From NCBI GenBank assembly GCA_029204225.1, contig MU832551.1, positions 1 to 64,000 of the forward strand: 64,000 bases of DNA, read 5' to 3'. Origin of the DNA: Diphasiastrum complanatum (lineage: Eukaryota; Streptophyta; Lycopodiopsida; Lycopodiales; Lycopodiaceae). The translations under genes and the position numbers were made by a program. Within the stretch, counting starts at the first letter, position 1; each line of letters opens with the position of its first letter. The notes under the pieces were generated by a model. That model saw nothing but the letters and a program-made list of their open reading frames with translations, made no database searches and was not told where the DNA came from. Positions 11,354-23,854 of this stretch are shown one piece after another.

Positions 11354-11694
11354 GTAAATTACTTTGTCCATGTTTGTATTGTGCATGAACTCCAGAAATT
11401 TCTGAGTTTACTCAGTTGGAAGAGGCATTTAGTGTTTCAATACAATTTTTGATAATTTCTTGCCAAATAGTGGTATATATCTTCCATTTCCATTATTGCT
11501 TTCATTGAAAAATCATAGATTATGAGTTTTCTTTGTAGTGGAGCACCTCTGTTCCATCAGCAGCTGTTGTCAACCCTCAGCAGCTCAAAGAAATATTTGC
11601 TGTGGGCTTTCTCTGGCTATATTGTGTGGTCACAATGTTTTTTTAACCAAAGCTACTGTGGGCATATCCTGCACCTACTTGAGGGACTGATGAT

Positions 11695-12350
11695 GTGGCA
11701 TTTGGTCCATGATGCTATGCATTATGGAGTTGATGATATAAGACATTGTGGTGGACTCCATAGCGTCGAAGATTGCATGTCTCCTTTGTTATGTTGGGTA
11801 TAATCTAAGACATCTATATATTTTTGAGGTGTATTAGTGGATGTCAAGTTCTCATTTGAGATCTTTGTCCAAGTTAGAGCCAGCTGATTTGTGCTAATTC
11901 TTTCTGTCTTCAGTGGTGTTTTTTGCCCACCAACTATGCTTTCTAGTTAGGTTTTGCCCACGCTGAAGTGATGATATGTAAGGGTTTTTTTTTTGTTTTT
12001 TTTTTTCTTTTTCTGTGAGGAAGTAGAGACTTATTTTTATTGGCTTTTGCTCTTTAGTGCTAAGCCTTCATCATGATTGAATCTGCCCTTCTCCTTTGGA
12101 TAAGCAATAGAAAACTCAGTATGTTGGTCATAGTACAAATGTATGAAAACTAGTGTGGACATCTGTTTGTGCACGTGTGACCACTCTAGGGTGTTGACGA
12201 TGTTAGTAGGGATGTCTCTTAGCATTGTCCGTGCTATGCATGATGCAGTTGATCGTTTAGGATTTTGTGGTTGGACTCTCCATAGGGTTGCAGATTGCAC
12301 AATTTCTTTGATATGTTGGATATTTTCTGAGACATACCGTCTATATATTT
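11695..12350 (+). repeat. Diverged repeat pair in intron 4
   Basis: The segments 11695-11815 and 12225-12350 share, in order, GCTATGCAT, a GTTGAT block, TTGTGGT, GGACTC, CCATAG, GATTGCA, TATGTTGG and TCTATATAT. They are about 530 bp apart, identity is moderate and there is no coding signal. Confidence 0.5.
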
Positions 12351-14204
12351 CTAACCAAAAATTTCATTCATGGCAGTTGCTATGCAAAATTCTATAGTGA
12401 AATATCTTAAAGTACATCACTTTTCTTAGTGTAGGGGATTAAGGTGACTATGTTTGACATCAGAAGTTTCTACAAATGGCTTTCACCTTCATAGTCTATA
12501 CTAACTGCCATGTACATAGGTATCATTGGCTAGCACATGGACCTCCATCGAGTTGGTGAAGTCTATTATAAAGGATATTCTATCAAGAACTAACCTGAAA
12601 AAGGTCCGATTGAGTGAAATTGAATTCATCAAAGTTTCGATATGGGACTAAGCATCCAACTGTAGAGCAAATCCTTGCCTACGACTCTCTTGGAGTCTGC
12701 AGTAGTTATGAACAACACATCATATAGTGGACAACAAGCTGAAGATTAGAGAACAAACTCCAACTAAGAACACTATACAATCAATAATGAGATGAGCATG
12801 AAGTTCATCATAGACCCCCTCTCAAAGGAACTTCAGTTGAGTCTCCTCCGCAGAACTTTGAGGAACCAAATCGTTACATGGGAGAATGGCAAGGAACTTT
12901 TCCTATTCATAGTTTCTAGGAGCCACTTGGGGTTGGATGCTTTCCGTGATTGACCCAGATGTCTATAAGTGACCAAATTCTTAAAGTTAATAAGTAGTGG
13001 CAAAATGTCTCAAAGGAGGGCCCAAGCAACCAAAAAATGTATTAAATTGATTTAATGTATTAACATGTAATTTGGGGGTTGAAATGAATTAATGAGGTGG
13101 CAAGTATACTAGAATATCAATATATGCCACAACTACATGCTAATAACCTTGTGTATTGAAAAAACATATATTGAAGAATATGCCAAATCCAAAAGGGAGT
13201 GCCACAAAATATAAATGTCGAATTGTAGATTGCAAAATTTATTTGTTGAAGATCTTATCATTGAAAAGATCACAATAATGCATATGTTGTATAAGTAGAC
13301 ACAAAAGTAGAAGTGCCACATAATAAGTCACATATTGAAAAGAAAATTGTGCAATTGACTCGTCACTCTTGTAGAATGGTAATGTAACACTCTCTCAATG
13401 TACACATTCGGATTGAGAATGCTACCTGTCATCAAGAGAGAATCCTTCATAACGGATCTAGTATAGGCCAAAGCAGATGGACCACAAGCTAGGTAAATAT
13501 TCCATAAGTGTGTTGCAAACGTAGAAGTAAACCCTAGAGTTTCCAACAAAATCATGATAGATTGATGCTAGGATCCTGAGTAGTAGTGGCGGTAGTAAAA
13601 GTATGATGCCAAGGGCGATGTAAGATTCTGAAAAAGAATTGGAATTGATGTTGAAAGGATAGAATCACGGACAGGTACATGTGTTTGGAAAAGAGTGCCT
13701 CATCATATGAAGCAATATAACACCATGGCTCAAGAATGTCATGAATGAACTGTTGTAGACAAATACATTGCCAATAGTATGGATCAATGGTGTTGCCTAC
13801 GAAAAACTACCACCCTATCACAACCAACTAATACCATAAACTATTGAAAGAGCTAACACGTTTGCAGAAAAAAATATTGTAGATTGATGGCCTGTGAGTG
13901 CCATGTCACAATAAAAGTAGACCTCCTGGTGATTTACACTAGCATGTCTACTTTATAGTCTAGAAAATTGAAATACTATGCAGTACGACCTGACTAATGA
14001 CATACTAAGATATCGTTTGACCAGGCAGACTTCCCAAGGTAGTTTTATGGACCATGGATAACATGTAGCAACATTAAGGATCATGGATGTATTATAACAA
14101 CCAACCATGTGTGGTTCAATGTAGCCATGTGGACAATGAATGTGATATAGTTATGTTGAGAATTGAAAACCACAAGGAATTGAATAACCAAAACCACGTG
14201 GAGC

Positions 14205-14455
14205 TGGCTGCCATGTCTCCCCAGCCTTTTCTGCATAGAATGTGATCAGGAATGCCTCTCTCTAGGCTCACTTATGAAGAGTCTTCAAGCACCCCTTAAC
14301 CCTGACCCTTCCTAACGTCGTCACATGGCCAATTCTATGCGTTGTCGACACTTGACACTTGGCAATACCCTGACACATAGGCAAGCGAGTAGGCTGACAT
14401 GTGTCACTCATACACTAGACACGTCTCATGTTTGACCGGTCAACCCTAAAATGTG
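14205..14455 (+). repeat. Dispersed repeat R1, copy 1
   Basis: Shares with 18405-18650 the blocks GCATAGA, GAGGAATGCCTCT-like, TAGGCTCACTTAT, CAAGCACCC-CTTAACCCTGAC, TCACATGGC, and GACCRGTCAAC near the end. The two copies flank exon 15133-15237, so they are not the two LTRs of one insertion; they are probably separate copies of one element such as solo LTRs. Confidence 0.55.
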
Positions 14456-15132
14456 TCACTCATTCACTGGACCAATTTTTGACATATGAATTTTGGTGGT
14501 ATTACCTTCATCACTTTCATTTTGCGGCTTCCTCACACTGTCTTCTTGAGGATGGAGAATTATAGATTGAATATGGACATGCAGATTTATATGGACCATG
14601 GGCTCTCACTCAAATGAATATCATTTGTACCTTAAAGTTTGGGGCTTGGGTCTATCATTTATTATTTGCCATTTAGTTAAGATACTGGCTTTTAGGAGGA
14701 CGATGCAGGTATGGTGCATCTTTACTCCTAGCGTAGGCCCACAAACAATATAAATAGGACTTAGAACCTTATTGTTAGTGATTGATTGATGAGATGCAGG
14801 TTTTAGTTAAGCTACTTCAGGTAGCTTAGTTATGTCAGTATATAAAACACATAGATCTAACTTAGACAAAACTCATACTTTTGGTGATGCATTGTTCTCC
14901 CATTGACTATGTTTATTTTTTGGTGCTTTATGTTATATTTGCATTCTCCTTTATTGTGTTGTTTTGTGATGATTCTCTCATAACTTGTCAAGATGTTGTA
15001 CCTAGGTTTTAGATGAAGCCAGTTGTGCAGGTCATCCTTTTGGAAGGTTGAGTCTAGTTTCTTTACTCATCACATAGTCCTTGATTTTTTTGGCTATAAG
15101 AAGTGATACATTTTATCTATGTTGTCTTTCAG

Positions 15133-15237
15133 GTAGCCATCATCACGCCTTTTAATTTTCCTTTGGAAATACCTGCATTACAACTCATGGGAGCTTTATA
15201 TATGGGCAATAAAGCACTTCTCAAAGTTGACAATAGG
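15133..15237 (+). CDS. ALDH12A1: P5C dehydrogenase, internal exon 5 in window (NAD-binding TPFNF motif)
   Basis: The 105-nt, 35-codon phase-0 exon sits between GTCTTTCAG and a GTAAGC donor. It encodes VAIITPFNFPLEIPALQLMG then ALYMGNKALLKVDNR. The TPFNFP motif is the aldehyde dehydrogenase signature whose Asn helps form the oxyanion hole, at the start of the Rossmann fold; GN-ALLKVD is the following strand that contacts NAD+. It matches ALDH12 closely. This exon is surrounded by several kilobases of intron with no competing coding signal. Confidence 0.95.
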
Positions 15238-18059
15238 GTAAGCATGTGGTGATAAAAAAGGTTTTGGTTGATTTTTTTCACTTTGTAGACATGCATAGTG
15301 CATAGCATAGAAGCAATATAGCTACAATCAAGATGAAGGTCAAATGATTTACCATCAAAATAGTAATAATTGTACTTGCTTAGAACTTAGAAAACAACTC
15401 TATTTGAAACTTTTTGGCCAACAACTTGTTGTAAAGAGTAGTCTATTGTATACTATTTGAATTTTAGCATGCAAATTTGAAAATATGAATGCGCCAACAA
15501 CAAACTTGGAGAGGTAGAAGTAAAGTTCAAAAGATTAAGCAAGAAAATTGGGAAACTAAAAAGGAGTGCTAGAACATAATTAAGCAATCTATAATTGTTT
15601 ATCAACCTTCGTTTCAAGAAAAAGTTAAATGCCTATCAAAAGTTAATATTTTTTTGGACATGATTTGCACATGCATACTTTGAGTTTACAAATCAAGTCA
15701 AAATAAAGACTTAGTGCGAGAAAATGCAATAGGAATGTTAGGATAAACAAAATTGTTTCTTAAAGGAATCCAAACTTTTTCTGCGATGAAGGGAGACTAG
15801 GTGGTGCTTCAACGCTTAGAACATAATCGAGGGCGACCTCAGTGGGGAAGGAAGCTGCAAGAAGAACCACTAAAAACATGGAAAAATGCCCAAGAAATCT
15901 CTTTCCTTGCTCAGCTAGGGTTTCTTTGTGAAAAACCCTTGATCTCTCTCTGTTGGAGGTGTTTTTTGATGCTGTAAAATCATAAGGATGGGCACTGGAG
16001 TAGGGGGACCCTGTGTGCAGCCAGCCGTGGATGGCCGGGGCCTGCAAAAGGAGCTGGATGGGACTGATTGCAAGCATCCATAGCTATGGAGTAAACCTTG
16101 AAGAAGAGAGGAAGGCAAGAGGAGAGAGAGAAGGACGAGGAGGAGAGGCAGCAGGCCTCGCGTGCCTCCAGTGCGGCTAGTGTGGTAGCGGCTGGAGAAG
16201 TCTAGTGGTTACATGAATCCCAGATCATCGCGCAAAAGCGCTGTAAACCGTAGGATCACAGTCCAAACGCATACACGGTCCAGATTGGACATGTGAAGGC
16301 AAGCGTGGACTATCAGTTTTGGATTCACCATTGGATTCTATTTGAAAGGGCCCATGAAGAGATGAAGAACAAATGAACCTTCATTTTCATTGAAAATTTT
16401 CAGCATGAAATGGGCTGAAGGGACCCGACATTCAAATTGGATGTCTCTTCATTAAGAAACTTCAAAAGGAAGTTTCAGTTCAAAATGCAAGCTAATTCTT
16501 TGGAAGGGCCTATTTTTGGCTAGAAGGCACCTATTTTGGCCATCCTTGGGCCAAAATGACCATGGAAACTGGCTGCTCAGAGCCAGTGGACAAAGCGACC
16601 TTATAGAGCAGAGAGAAACGCGTTTTGGGGGGTTTTCATCACCATTCCATCGAGGGGAGTGCGGGTGACCTGGTATGGGCTACGTTCACCATTTGGGTAC
16701 CATAGGGCCAAATTTGGGGCAATTTTTGGCTGGTGAAACCTGCTACAGGGCGGTACATTGAGACATAATCGCTTCGAAATCATGTTTGCTTACTTCTGAC
16801 AGGGTAACAGGGTGTTTGGAAGTGGTAAATGCGGTATGGGGGCGAATGATAGCGGAATTGAGTGGAGAAAGCTAGTATTGGCGACGAAAGTGCAGTTTGG
16901 CGGCGTGACTACTCATCATTGGCGACAATTTTGAGAGGGCAAGCAATCACAGGTGAGAGGTAGGCATGATATGCTGGTTACGGGTGAAAAATTATCGTGA
17001 TCAGGTTCAACTTTTGGAGTTATAACCAACCAACGTCAAGTGGCGTTTTGGAGGAACGCTCTCACAGGCATGATCGGCAGTGGCATTGTCGAGTTAGGTG
17101 ATAGCTGCATTGACACACACATTTGCAACTCAAAAATTTCTTGTTTGGAGGGTAATATGGGATAGCTTGGAGGTACACACATTTTGATGGTCACGGGCGA
17201 TGGAAGTGCAAGGTGGTGCCAGTTGGAAGCCATTGGGCAAGATAGCAGACTTGCATTGGACGAACTGTGTGTGGGACACATGGAGGATGAAGAACGGGTT
17301 GGTAATCACACTTTGGAGACTCTTGACGAGTGGTAATTGTGATGTTTTGCGGATTTTGTAGTTGGTAAGTCATTTTGATCAAGTCTTTGAGCAGTGTATC
17401 AGGATTGTCATCTGGGAGATACACTTCAATAGCCTATTTTGGGTAAGTCAAGTCAATTTGTCGTACAGGATTGCATTAGGGATGCAGATTCCAGTGATGA
17501 CAGGTTTGATATTTCCCTCTCTTTCACATGCACTACTATAATTACCTTGCACTAGTTTGTTTTTGTTATGACGTGGCATTTCCTATATCCCATTTCTCAA
17601 TTATTGTTTCCCATTTTCAAGGGGGCCTTTGTTTCCCGAGTGAAAAATGTTCCCCAAAATGATGAACCACATACAATCTTTTGGTAGAACAAACACAAAA
17701 AAGTGTCTATGTAAGTGGAAGAGATTCAACAATAGTCCAACTAGAATGTTCCACATTGGACGAATGTCGTGATGGATTCGACGTCTCCAACACTTTTGTC
17801 AAGTCAGCACAATAAGGGTGTTGAGTTCCTAGCATTTCTTTGATTGTTATGAGAGAGAAGTCATGTGATAGAAATGGTTTGATTTATATGATATTAGGTC
17901 CTGAATAATGTCGTGAATTCAACTTTGGTAGAAAAGGTAAGCATGACACAACCTTCTTATTATTAGTGCACAATTAGATGGCGATAAAAAGGATGCATAT
18001 GTGTGGTCTACGAGGGTTGAGGTTTGTGGATATGCCATTAAGTATGTCGAGTTATATTT
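15238..18059 (+). other. ALDH12 intron 5, left part: no gene recognised
   Basis: Non-coding. The 15.76-17.42 kb part is less AT-rich and carries several short minus-strand open frames with no family motif. It may be an old transposon body but I could not assign it. Confidence 0.6.
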
Positions 18060-19725
18060 AAGAGTTAGATGTTCAGATTACTCGTTTGGAGCAGTTTGAT
18101 GTGGTGTTGGGCATTTGGTGGCACATGATGCAAAAGCCCTACTTTTGCACGGGAGATGATAAGATTCAATCCATCATTGTGAGTAAGATGTGCCTCTTGG
18201 ACCCTTTTGGCTACGCAACTGCGGAAGGTCTATGGCGAGTATTTGTATGTTGGATTTCAATTGGATGTCTACTAGTACTTGTCTCACAAAGCTATCTGAA
18301 TCAAACCCAAAGCACAACAAAGTAGGCACAAAATATCCACTTTATTGATTTCTCTTGATAGTACATATCAAGTTACAAGCATAAAAGTTGTGCTGCTAAG
18401 TCTCCTCCTAGCCACCTGCTGCATAGACTATGATGAGGAATGCCTCTATCTAGGCTCACTTATCCATAATCCGCAAGCACCCACTTAACCCTGACTTGTC
18501 TTATTGTCAACACATGGCATACTCCATGCACATCCGACACTCGCCAGTTGGCAAGTGAGTAGGAGGACCATTGTGTCATGCATACACTGGACCAAGTGTC
18601 CCAGTGACCAAATGGCACATGTCCCGTTGACCAGTCAACTCTTAATTGTTAGGAGGTCAGTCCAGCAGCCTCGAATTAACTAAATATAAGCAGGTCAACT
18701 AATTAACCAAAGCCCACTATTTACATTTTCTTACAAAACACCACAGGCCCTCGATGTGAGCCATTTCAATATTTACAATTTACAAGTCCAATGTGTTCAA
18801 ATTGAGATAAGAATATAAATACATGACAACTAGTGAGTAGCATGTGGTAGGTGCAAACATATATTATAGATAGTTTGCTTCAAGAAATTAGGGGAGAGTT
18901 TGCAGCGTTTTTATTGATGAATCGCCATCTCTTATTCTTCCTAATAAGGATGTTGTTCATTTATTGATGCTATGGCGTTGAGTGCTCTTCTTGATTTGAT
19001 TGGATTTTACAAAAATCATGTGAAATATTATTCCAAGGTAGGGATGCCTATGATAGATATGTTGCAAGAGAAGAAAATGCTAAAATGGATGAAGGTTTAG
19101 TAGTGAAACTTCAGTTCATTAAAGCTAGTTGAAACTAAATGTGTTAGTTCAACCATTAGAAAGTGTGCTATTGCTTTTGGGAGCTATGGCATTGTTGCTA
19201 TGGCATTGAGTATATCACAAAGTTTATGTAGAATACCATTCAAAGAAAATGCTGTGTACGATAGATATGTTACAAATTAAAATGGTTATATGGACGAAAG
19301 TTTAGTAGTGTGTGTCACTTTGACAATTGTTGACCCTGAGAAGCCATTGTCACTAGATATGGATGTGAGTAATATTGTTGTGGAGGCTGTTCTAATGCAA
19401 AAAAAGAAGGCCTATAGGCTTTGAGAGCAAGAAGCTTGCCCCTTGTAAATTTTTTTACTCCAACTAATGAGAAAAAAAGTTGTATGTGATAGTCTATGAT
19501 TGTATGGAGGCACTATGTGTATGGATTCTAAGTTTCTTGTGTACACAAATCTCGATGCAGTGAACTATGTCTGCAACCAACCGGATTTGAGAGGACATCA
19601 TATCAGATGGGTTGAATTGATGCAACAGTTCCAAATAGGAATATGGTTCAAGAGAGGAAAGGAGCATCGTCTAGGATATTGTATCAGATATCATTTGTGG
19701 TCTTTGAAAATGATATGTTGAGTAA
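18060..19725 (+). pseudogene. Decayed Ty3/gypsy pol fragment
   Basis: Pieces of a gypsy polyprotein in + orientation. A protease-like stretch near 18065-18130 reads ITRLEQFDVVLGIWW. After an interruption containing repeat R1 (18405-18650) comes the connection region near 18975-19090 (ALLDLIGFYKNHVKYYSKV). The RNase H part near 19330-19440 is DMDVSNIVVEAVLMQ and near 19535-19670 is FLVYTNLDAVNYVCNQPDLR with RWVELMQQF. Many stops and frameshifts; no LTRs found. It is not close to clade A-D. Confidence 0.65.
18405..18650 (+). repeat. Dispersed repeat R1, copy 2
   Basis: Partner of 14205-14455 with the same block order. It lies inside the decayed gypsy fragment, so it inserted after that fragment or is part of it. 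Confidence 0.55.
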
Positions 19726-20571
19726 GGTAAGAAACACTGAAGACCATAACCTTGGTCTTCTCAATGTTTACTCTCAAACCCCATCTGGTACAAAAAAGCG
19801 TGAAGACTGTCTCTATAAGCCCTCTCTAGTTGAAGAGACTGGAGCCACATCATCTGCATAAAGAAGGATGGCAATCAGAATGTCACCAAGTCTGCAACTT
19901 GTATCACCACACTGCTCAATGGCTCTCTCAAGCTCATCAATATACAATCCAAAGAGTGTGGGGGAGAGGGAGCAACCTTGTTTCACCCCAATGGTGCTCC
20001 ATATGCAGTTTGAGATGCCAATATCACTCCGAAAGCAACCCAGGACTCGCTAATTAAGTGCCATCATTGCCAAGATGGTATCAGTGGAGAAACCAAGGTC
20101 TCGTAATCTTTGTATAAGAAGGGAACGTGGGACGGAAAATCAAAGGCCTTCCTGAAGTCCACGAAACAGTAGTAAACTCTCTGTCTCCTACGTCTAGCCT
20201 CCTAGATGATAGCTCGAAGAGTGAAGATGTGGTATGTGGTGGAGTGGTAAGCTTGGAAGCCTGCCTGGCCCATAGCATGTAATTTCCTGATCTCTGCCTC
20301 AGAATTGATCGCTGACTGAAGAATAGTGCCATACAGCTTCGCAATAATGTGCCCAATCATGATAGTACTGTAATCACTAGGGTTCATGGGGTCACCATTT
20401 TTATGGATGGGAAATCATGGGATGGATAATGTTAGTACAGCAGGAAGATGGGAAACCAGAGACAACAACATGGTTGAGTAGAGTGGCTAAGATGGGAGAG
20501 AGTGGGACAGCAGCATGGATCAACAATTCTGATTCAAGGTTCTCAATATCTCTGGTACGATGGGTTTAAGA
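19726..20571 (-). pseudogene. LINE reverse-transcriptase fragment (L5)
   Basis: Read on the minus strand, this is a damaged LINE RT of the same family as L1-L4. From the right it shows DYSTIMIGHIIAKLYGTILQ, RKLHAMGQAGFQAYHSTTYH, FVDFRKAFD (RT motif A), LFGLYIDELERAIEQCGDTS and then LLYADD (catalytic YxDD). Several stops and frameshifts occur. It is truncated at both ends: the 5' end abuts unassigned sequence at about 20571 and the 3' end abuts the gypsy fragment. Confidence 0.85.
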
Positions 20572-20577
20572 AATTGA

Positions 20578-20680
20578 AAGAAAGAAGGAAAAGTTATTAA
20601 TGTCTTTTGAGTACCCAAAGGTACATAGGGCTGAAACAGCACATTTCAAGTGTGTTCATGTAATCCAACCATTGATGGTA
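20578..20680 (-). repeat. LINE 3' end fragment with pyrimidine tail
   Basis: On the minus strand this ends in GACATTAATAAC followed by TTTTCCTTCTTTCTTTC. The preceding CACTTGAAATGTGC and GTACCTTTGGG blocks match the 3' ends of L1 and L4 and the copy at 51091-51200. Confidence 0.6.
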
Positions 20681-22370
20681 CTTCCATTGTATCCTTCCAT
20701 TAGGTATTATCCATCCCTTGATAGTACAGAGGGCAGTGATGACCGCAAGGGGAATGACCGGTTCTTGTTTTCCAGTGATGGTAGCTGACCAGGAGCCGTG
20801 ATCCAGGAGAGCAGTTATAATTCTAGTCCAGCAACAGCCAGGATGGAAGCAGCTATCTCCAGTGATGGGCAGCAGGGTAAAGTGATCTGCACTACAAGGG
20901 AGAGAAATTATTCATGTGTGAAATCAACAAGACTCTCAGAAATTGTTTAAAAGGTCGAGTTTGGACTGTTCAAAAATAATGTGCCTTCTGCTATGGGGAG
21001 ACATTTCCCCAGAGCATTTCCTCAGGGAGTTTCTGTAGCTGGGAAAACGTAGAGTTGGGGCAAGTGTGCTTCCCCATGAAAAAACACTTGTCATCACTAA
21101 GCTAGTACCTAAATTGGGCATGTCTAGCCCTGTTTGACAGCTGTACAAGCGAGACCATCATCCACTTAAGACAAGCGCCAATACTAGATGCGATTTCTTC
21201 CACCTGCGAGAGTAATCCCTGAGACATCAAGATTGTGCTCCCAGACCACAGTTGATCACTTCAAGACATATCAAACCTTGTTCTATAGTTCAAAGCTGCC
21301 AAAATACCCTACAATATTCAATGAATGAAACCTCTCCACCACACAGTGTTAATTAGCAAGTAGATCTAACAGATTATGATGTGTGCAGCTTAAATCTGGC
21401 TTTGCAGAGCTTCCAGGTAAAGTACTATTGTAGACTTAGTATTAATTAGTTTTTAGGCTGGAGAGGTTTTATGGATGTTGTTACATTCTACAGATTTGGC
21501 TTATTGATCAGTGCACTCATTGTTTTATCCCCTTCTTGGTGTAGAAATGACGTTAAAATAGCTTACTTTGGTTCTGTTTTTCTCTCCTCCATACACTTTG
21601 CATGAAATTGTTTTCCAGTCAATTTTGTGTTGATGTGAAACTACCCTACTTTGAGTTGCAATTCCTGATTTCCTGGTCACCAGTTCTCATTCCACAGGGA
21701 ATCTGCCACTTTATAGTGGGCAAGCTGGGCTTGGCTATGCATTAAAAGCTGTGTGTCATTCAGTCATATTTGTGATCAAGAAATGGCATTCTAGTAACAC
21801 ATATTTGTCTTTGTTTTTATCTTTTTTCTCTTAAGGGAGAGAAGGGGGGGGGGGGGGCGGTACAAATAGCTCATTGTATGTTGACTCAGGGATCCAGCAG
21901 AAAACCTGTCGTCATTGATGTTGTTGTGTAGATGTGTGAGCTTACTGGCATGTCTTGAAGATACTTGTTCGTAGTTTTAGTTGCTTTCTGAAATGTGTTG
22001 CTTGCTTGTGCATTGCTATTGAAGCTGCGATTGCTTTGTGTTTGCTTGGTTGAGTAGATAGGAAATAAGAAAATCGTTTGACGTACATCCTTAATTCCTG
22101 AATGAGATGTAATTGGATGAGATAGAGATGAAGGATTTCATTAAGATGAGACACAGGAAACTCTTGTGTACAATAAGGATCAGTAGTAACATCAATACTA
22201 TGCTTATAGTTTCGTCACATAAGCCCATTGCTACTATGAGAACGTCCATAAGCTGAATGTTTGCTACTAGTACCAGGATTAAATTTTTGGAAGACAGAAA
22301 ATTCTGCATTTGTTACAGGCCAGAAGTAGTGATTGTTGAAGAAATGTGATGGTGGATAGTATCAGAGATG
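20681..22370 (+). other. ALDH12 intron 5, right-middle part
   Basis: No gene recognised. Holds a G run near 21846-21858. Short open frames in both strands lack any family motif. Confidence 0.6.
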
Positions 22371-22379
22371 CATGCCATG

Positions 22380-22815
22380 TTCCGGAACGTGTTCTGGGTT
22401 TTTGACCCGAAGTGCTGCCCTGGAAGGTTTTTTTTTTTTTTTGGGAATATGGTATGCAAATTGTAGGAAATTCTATGGGGGATCTGATGGTAGTTTTCCA
22501 ATTTTTTTTAAACACTACAGGGACCCTATTTTTGTCAGGATACTATTATTTTGGTTGTTTTTGTTCTGATTATTTTTAATAGTTGCAAATTTTGTTAAAA
22601 CTTAAATTTTTTTCATTTTTAGGGCCAAAAAACAGTATATACTAATTTATATACCGTTTATATGATATATATATATTATCATACATTACATTTATATACA
22701 TATTGATACAATATATACTAAAAGAAAACAAATTTAAATGCTTTCCGGACAGCATTCCGTTGTCTGGAACACTCCCGTTCCAGAATGGGGGGTGCCCCGG
22801 GACGCGTTCCGGGGC
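22380..22815 (+). repeat. Possible small DNA transposon with palindromic ends
   Basis: The left end has CCGGAACGTGTTCTGGG. The right end has CCCGGGACGCGTTCCGG, the inverse of the left with three mismatches over 17 bases. Between them lie a T run, an AT-rich stretch (22600-22720) and no coding signal. No clear target duplication was seen, so the classification is tentative. Confidence 0.4.
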
Positions 22816-22917
22816 AACTCGGGTAGATACTATAAACTAAGTCAGTAGTGTTACAGTCCTCAAGAACAGGGCAACTCAGGTAGAACAAAGTCAGTAGCAT
22901 TACAGTCCGCAAGAAAT
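22811..22917 (+). repeat. Tandem duplication, about 55 bp unit
   Basis: Two adjacent units share GGGCAACTC-GGTAGA and AAGTCAGTAG-RTTACAGTC then CAAGAA. The first carries an extra small insertion. Non-coding, upstream of the exon at 23126. Confidence 0.65.
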
Positions 22918-23125
22918 GAGTGCTTAAGATTGTGTAAGAGTCTAAGATTATGTGAATTAAGCACACTGTTTCTCAAAAGAACGTACTTTTGTATTGAGAG
23001 TATTGACGGTGCAAACACCACTTTAGTGGAAACAAATGTATTACAGCCATTAGATTGTCCATGAGATAAATGTGTAATCAAGTAACTCTTCATGTGCTTA
23101 ACCTTTGGATTTTGTTTGTGATCAG

Positions 23126-23239
23126 GTGAGCATTGTCATGGAGCAGATGCTCAGGCTTCTCCACAAATGTGGATTACCTCTTGGTGATGTTGATTTTATC
23201 AATTGCGATGGTCCAACGATGAACAAACTTTTGCTAGAT
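23126..23239 (+). CDS. ALDH12A1: P5C dehydrogenase, internal exon 6 in window
   Basis: The 114-nt, 38-codon phase-0 exon follows TTGTGATCAG and precedes GTAATT. It begins VSIVMEQMLRLLHKCGLPLG and continues DVDFINCDGPTMNKLLLD. ALDH12 proteins carry VSIVMEQMMRLLH-CGLP and DVDFIN-DG-TMNK here, the Rossmann-fold helix and strand before the glycine motif. An alternative frame runs past the donor but loses the family match immediately, which supports the GT at 23240. Confidence 0.95.
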
Positions 23240-23722
23240 GTAATTTCTGCCCCTGATGCTATCAATGTGCAAAGGTTGCAGTGCAATTTGATGATTGCAA
23301 CCTTCACTATAGTCCAGTTCTCATTGGCTGTTTTAGATTGTTTGACTGTTCTCAAATCTGTTTTACAGGAAACATAATCAAGTGATTTGCTGCATTGATG
23401 TTGTTAAATGAACCACCCTAATATAAGAATAATCAGCAGTTGTACCTTCATTGGTGTTGGAAATTTAAGGGGGAGTAAAAGTTTGTGCTGTCTGTCAGAG
23501 CTTAGCTCGTAATGAGAAGTAATTTTCTAGTTAGGAGAGTTTCCTGCTCCAGACTGGCATCTCTGAAATGTACAACACCACCGAGTAACTTCCTGAAGCT
23601 TAGTGTATGTTCAATAAATAAAAGATGCCGAAACTTTTTATCGTAAAAGTGAGTCTGAAAATGGACTCTTATGTTGAGTACTATTTCCGAAGTTAACTCC
23701 AACACATCATTATTCCTTTCAG

Positions 23723-23854
23723 GCAGAACCAAAAATGACACTATTCACAGGAAGCTCAAGGGTTGCAGAGAAGCTTGCAGTGGATTTAAAAGGAAAAGTC
23801 AAACTAGAAGATGCTGGTTTTGATTGGAAGATTCTTGGACCAGATGTGCAGCAG
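23723..23854 (+). CDS. ALDH12A1: P5C dehydrogenase, internal exon 7 in window (FTGS motif)
   Basis: The 132-nt, 44-codon phase-0 exon lies between CCTTTCAG and a GTTATA donor. It encodes AEPKMTLFTGSSRVAEKLAV, then DLKGKVKLEDAGFDWKILGP and DVQQ. FTGSS is the ALDH nucleotide-binding glycine motif; KLEDAGFDWK-LGPDV is diagnostic for ALDH12. The chosen acceptor restores LLLD-AEPKM, matching the family's LLE-ANPRM spacing. The next exon is 27.7 kb away. Confidence 0.95.

Larger units (their letters stand above)
11354..15132 (+). other. ALDH12 intron 4 (3.8 kb)
   Basis: No gene recognised. Contents are a diverged repeat pair (11695-11815 and 12225-12350), a T-rich run near 11980-12010, and one copy of a GC-richer repeat (14205-14455) whose partner lies in intron 5. 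Short open frames in 13.1-13.6 kb have no family signature. Confidence 0.7.

Noticed and set aside
15760-17424. Minus-strand short frames as a host gene
   Set aside because: No family motif, no continuity between frames, no splice pattern matching any known protein.
14205-18650. R1 pair as LTRs of one large retrotransposon
   Set aside because: An ALDH12 exon lies between them, so they cannot bound a single insertion.
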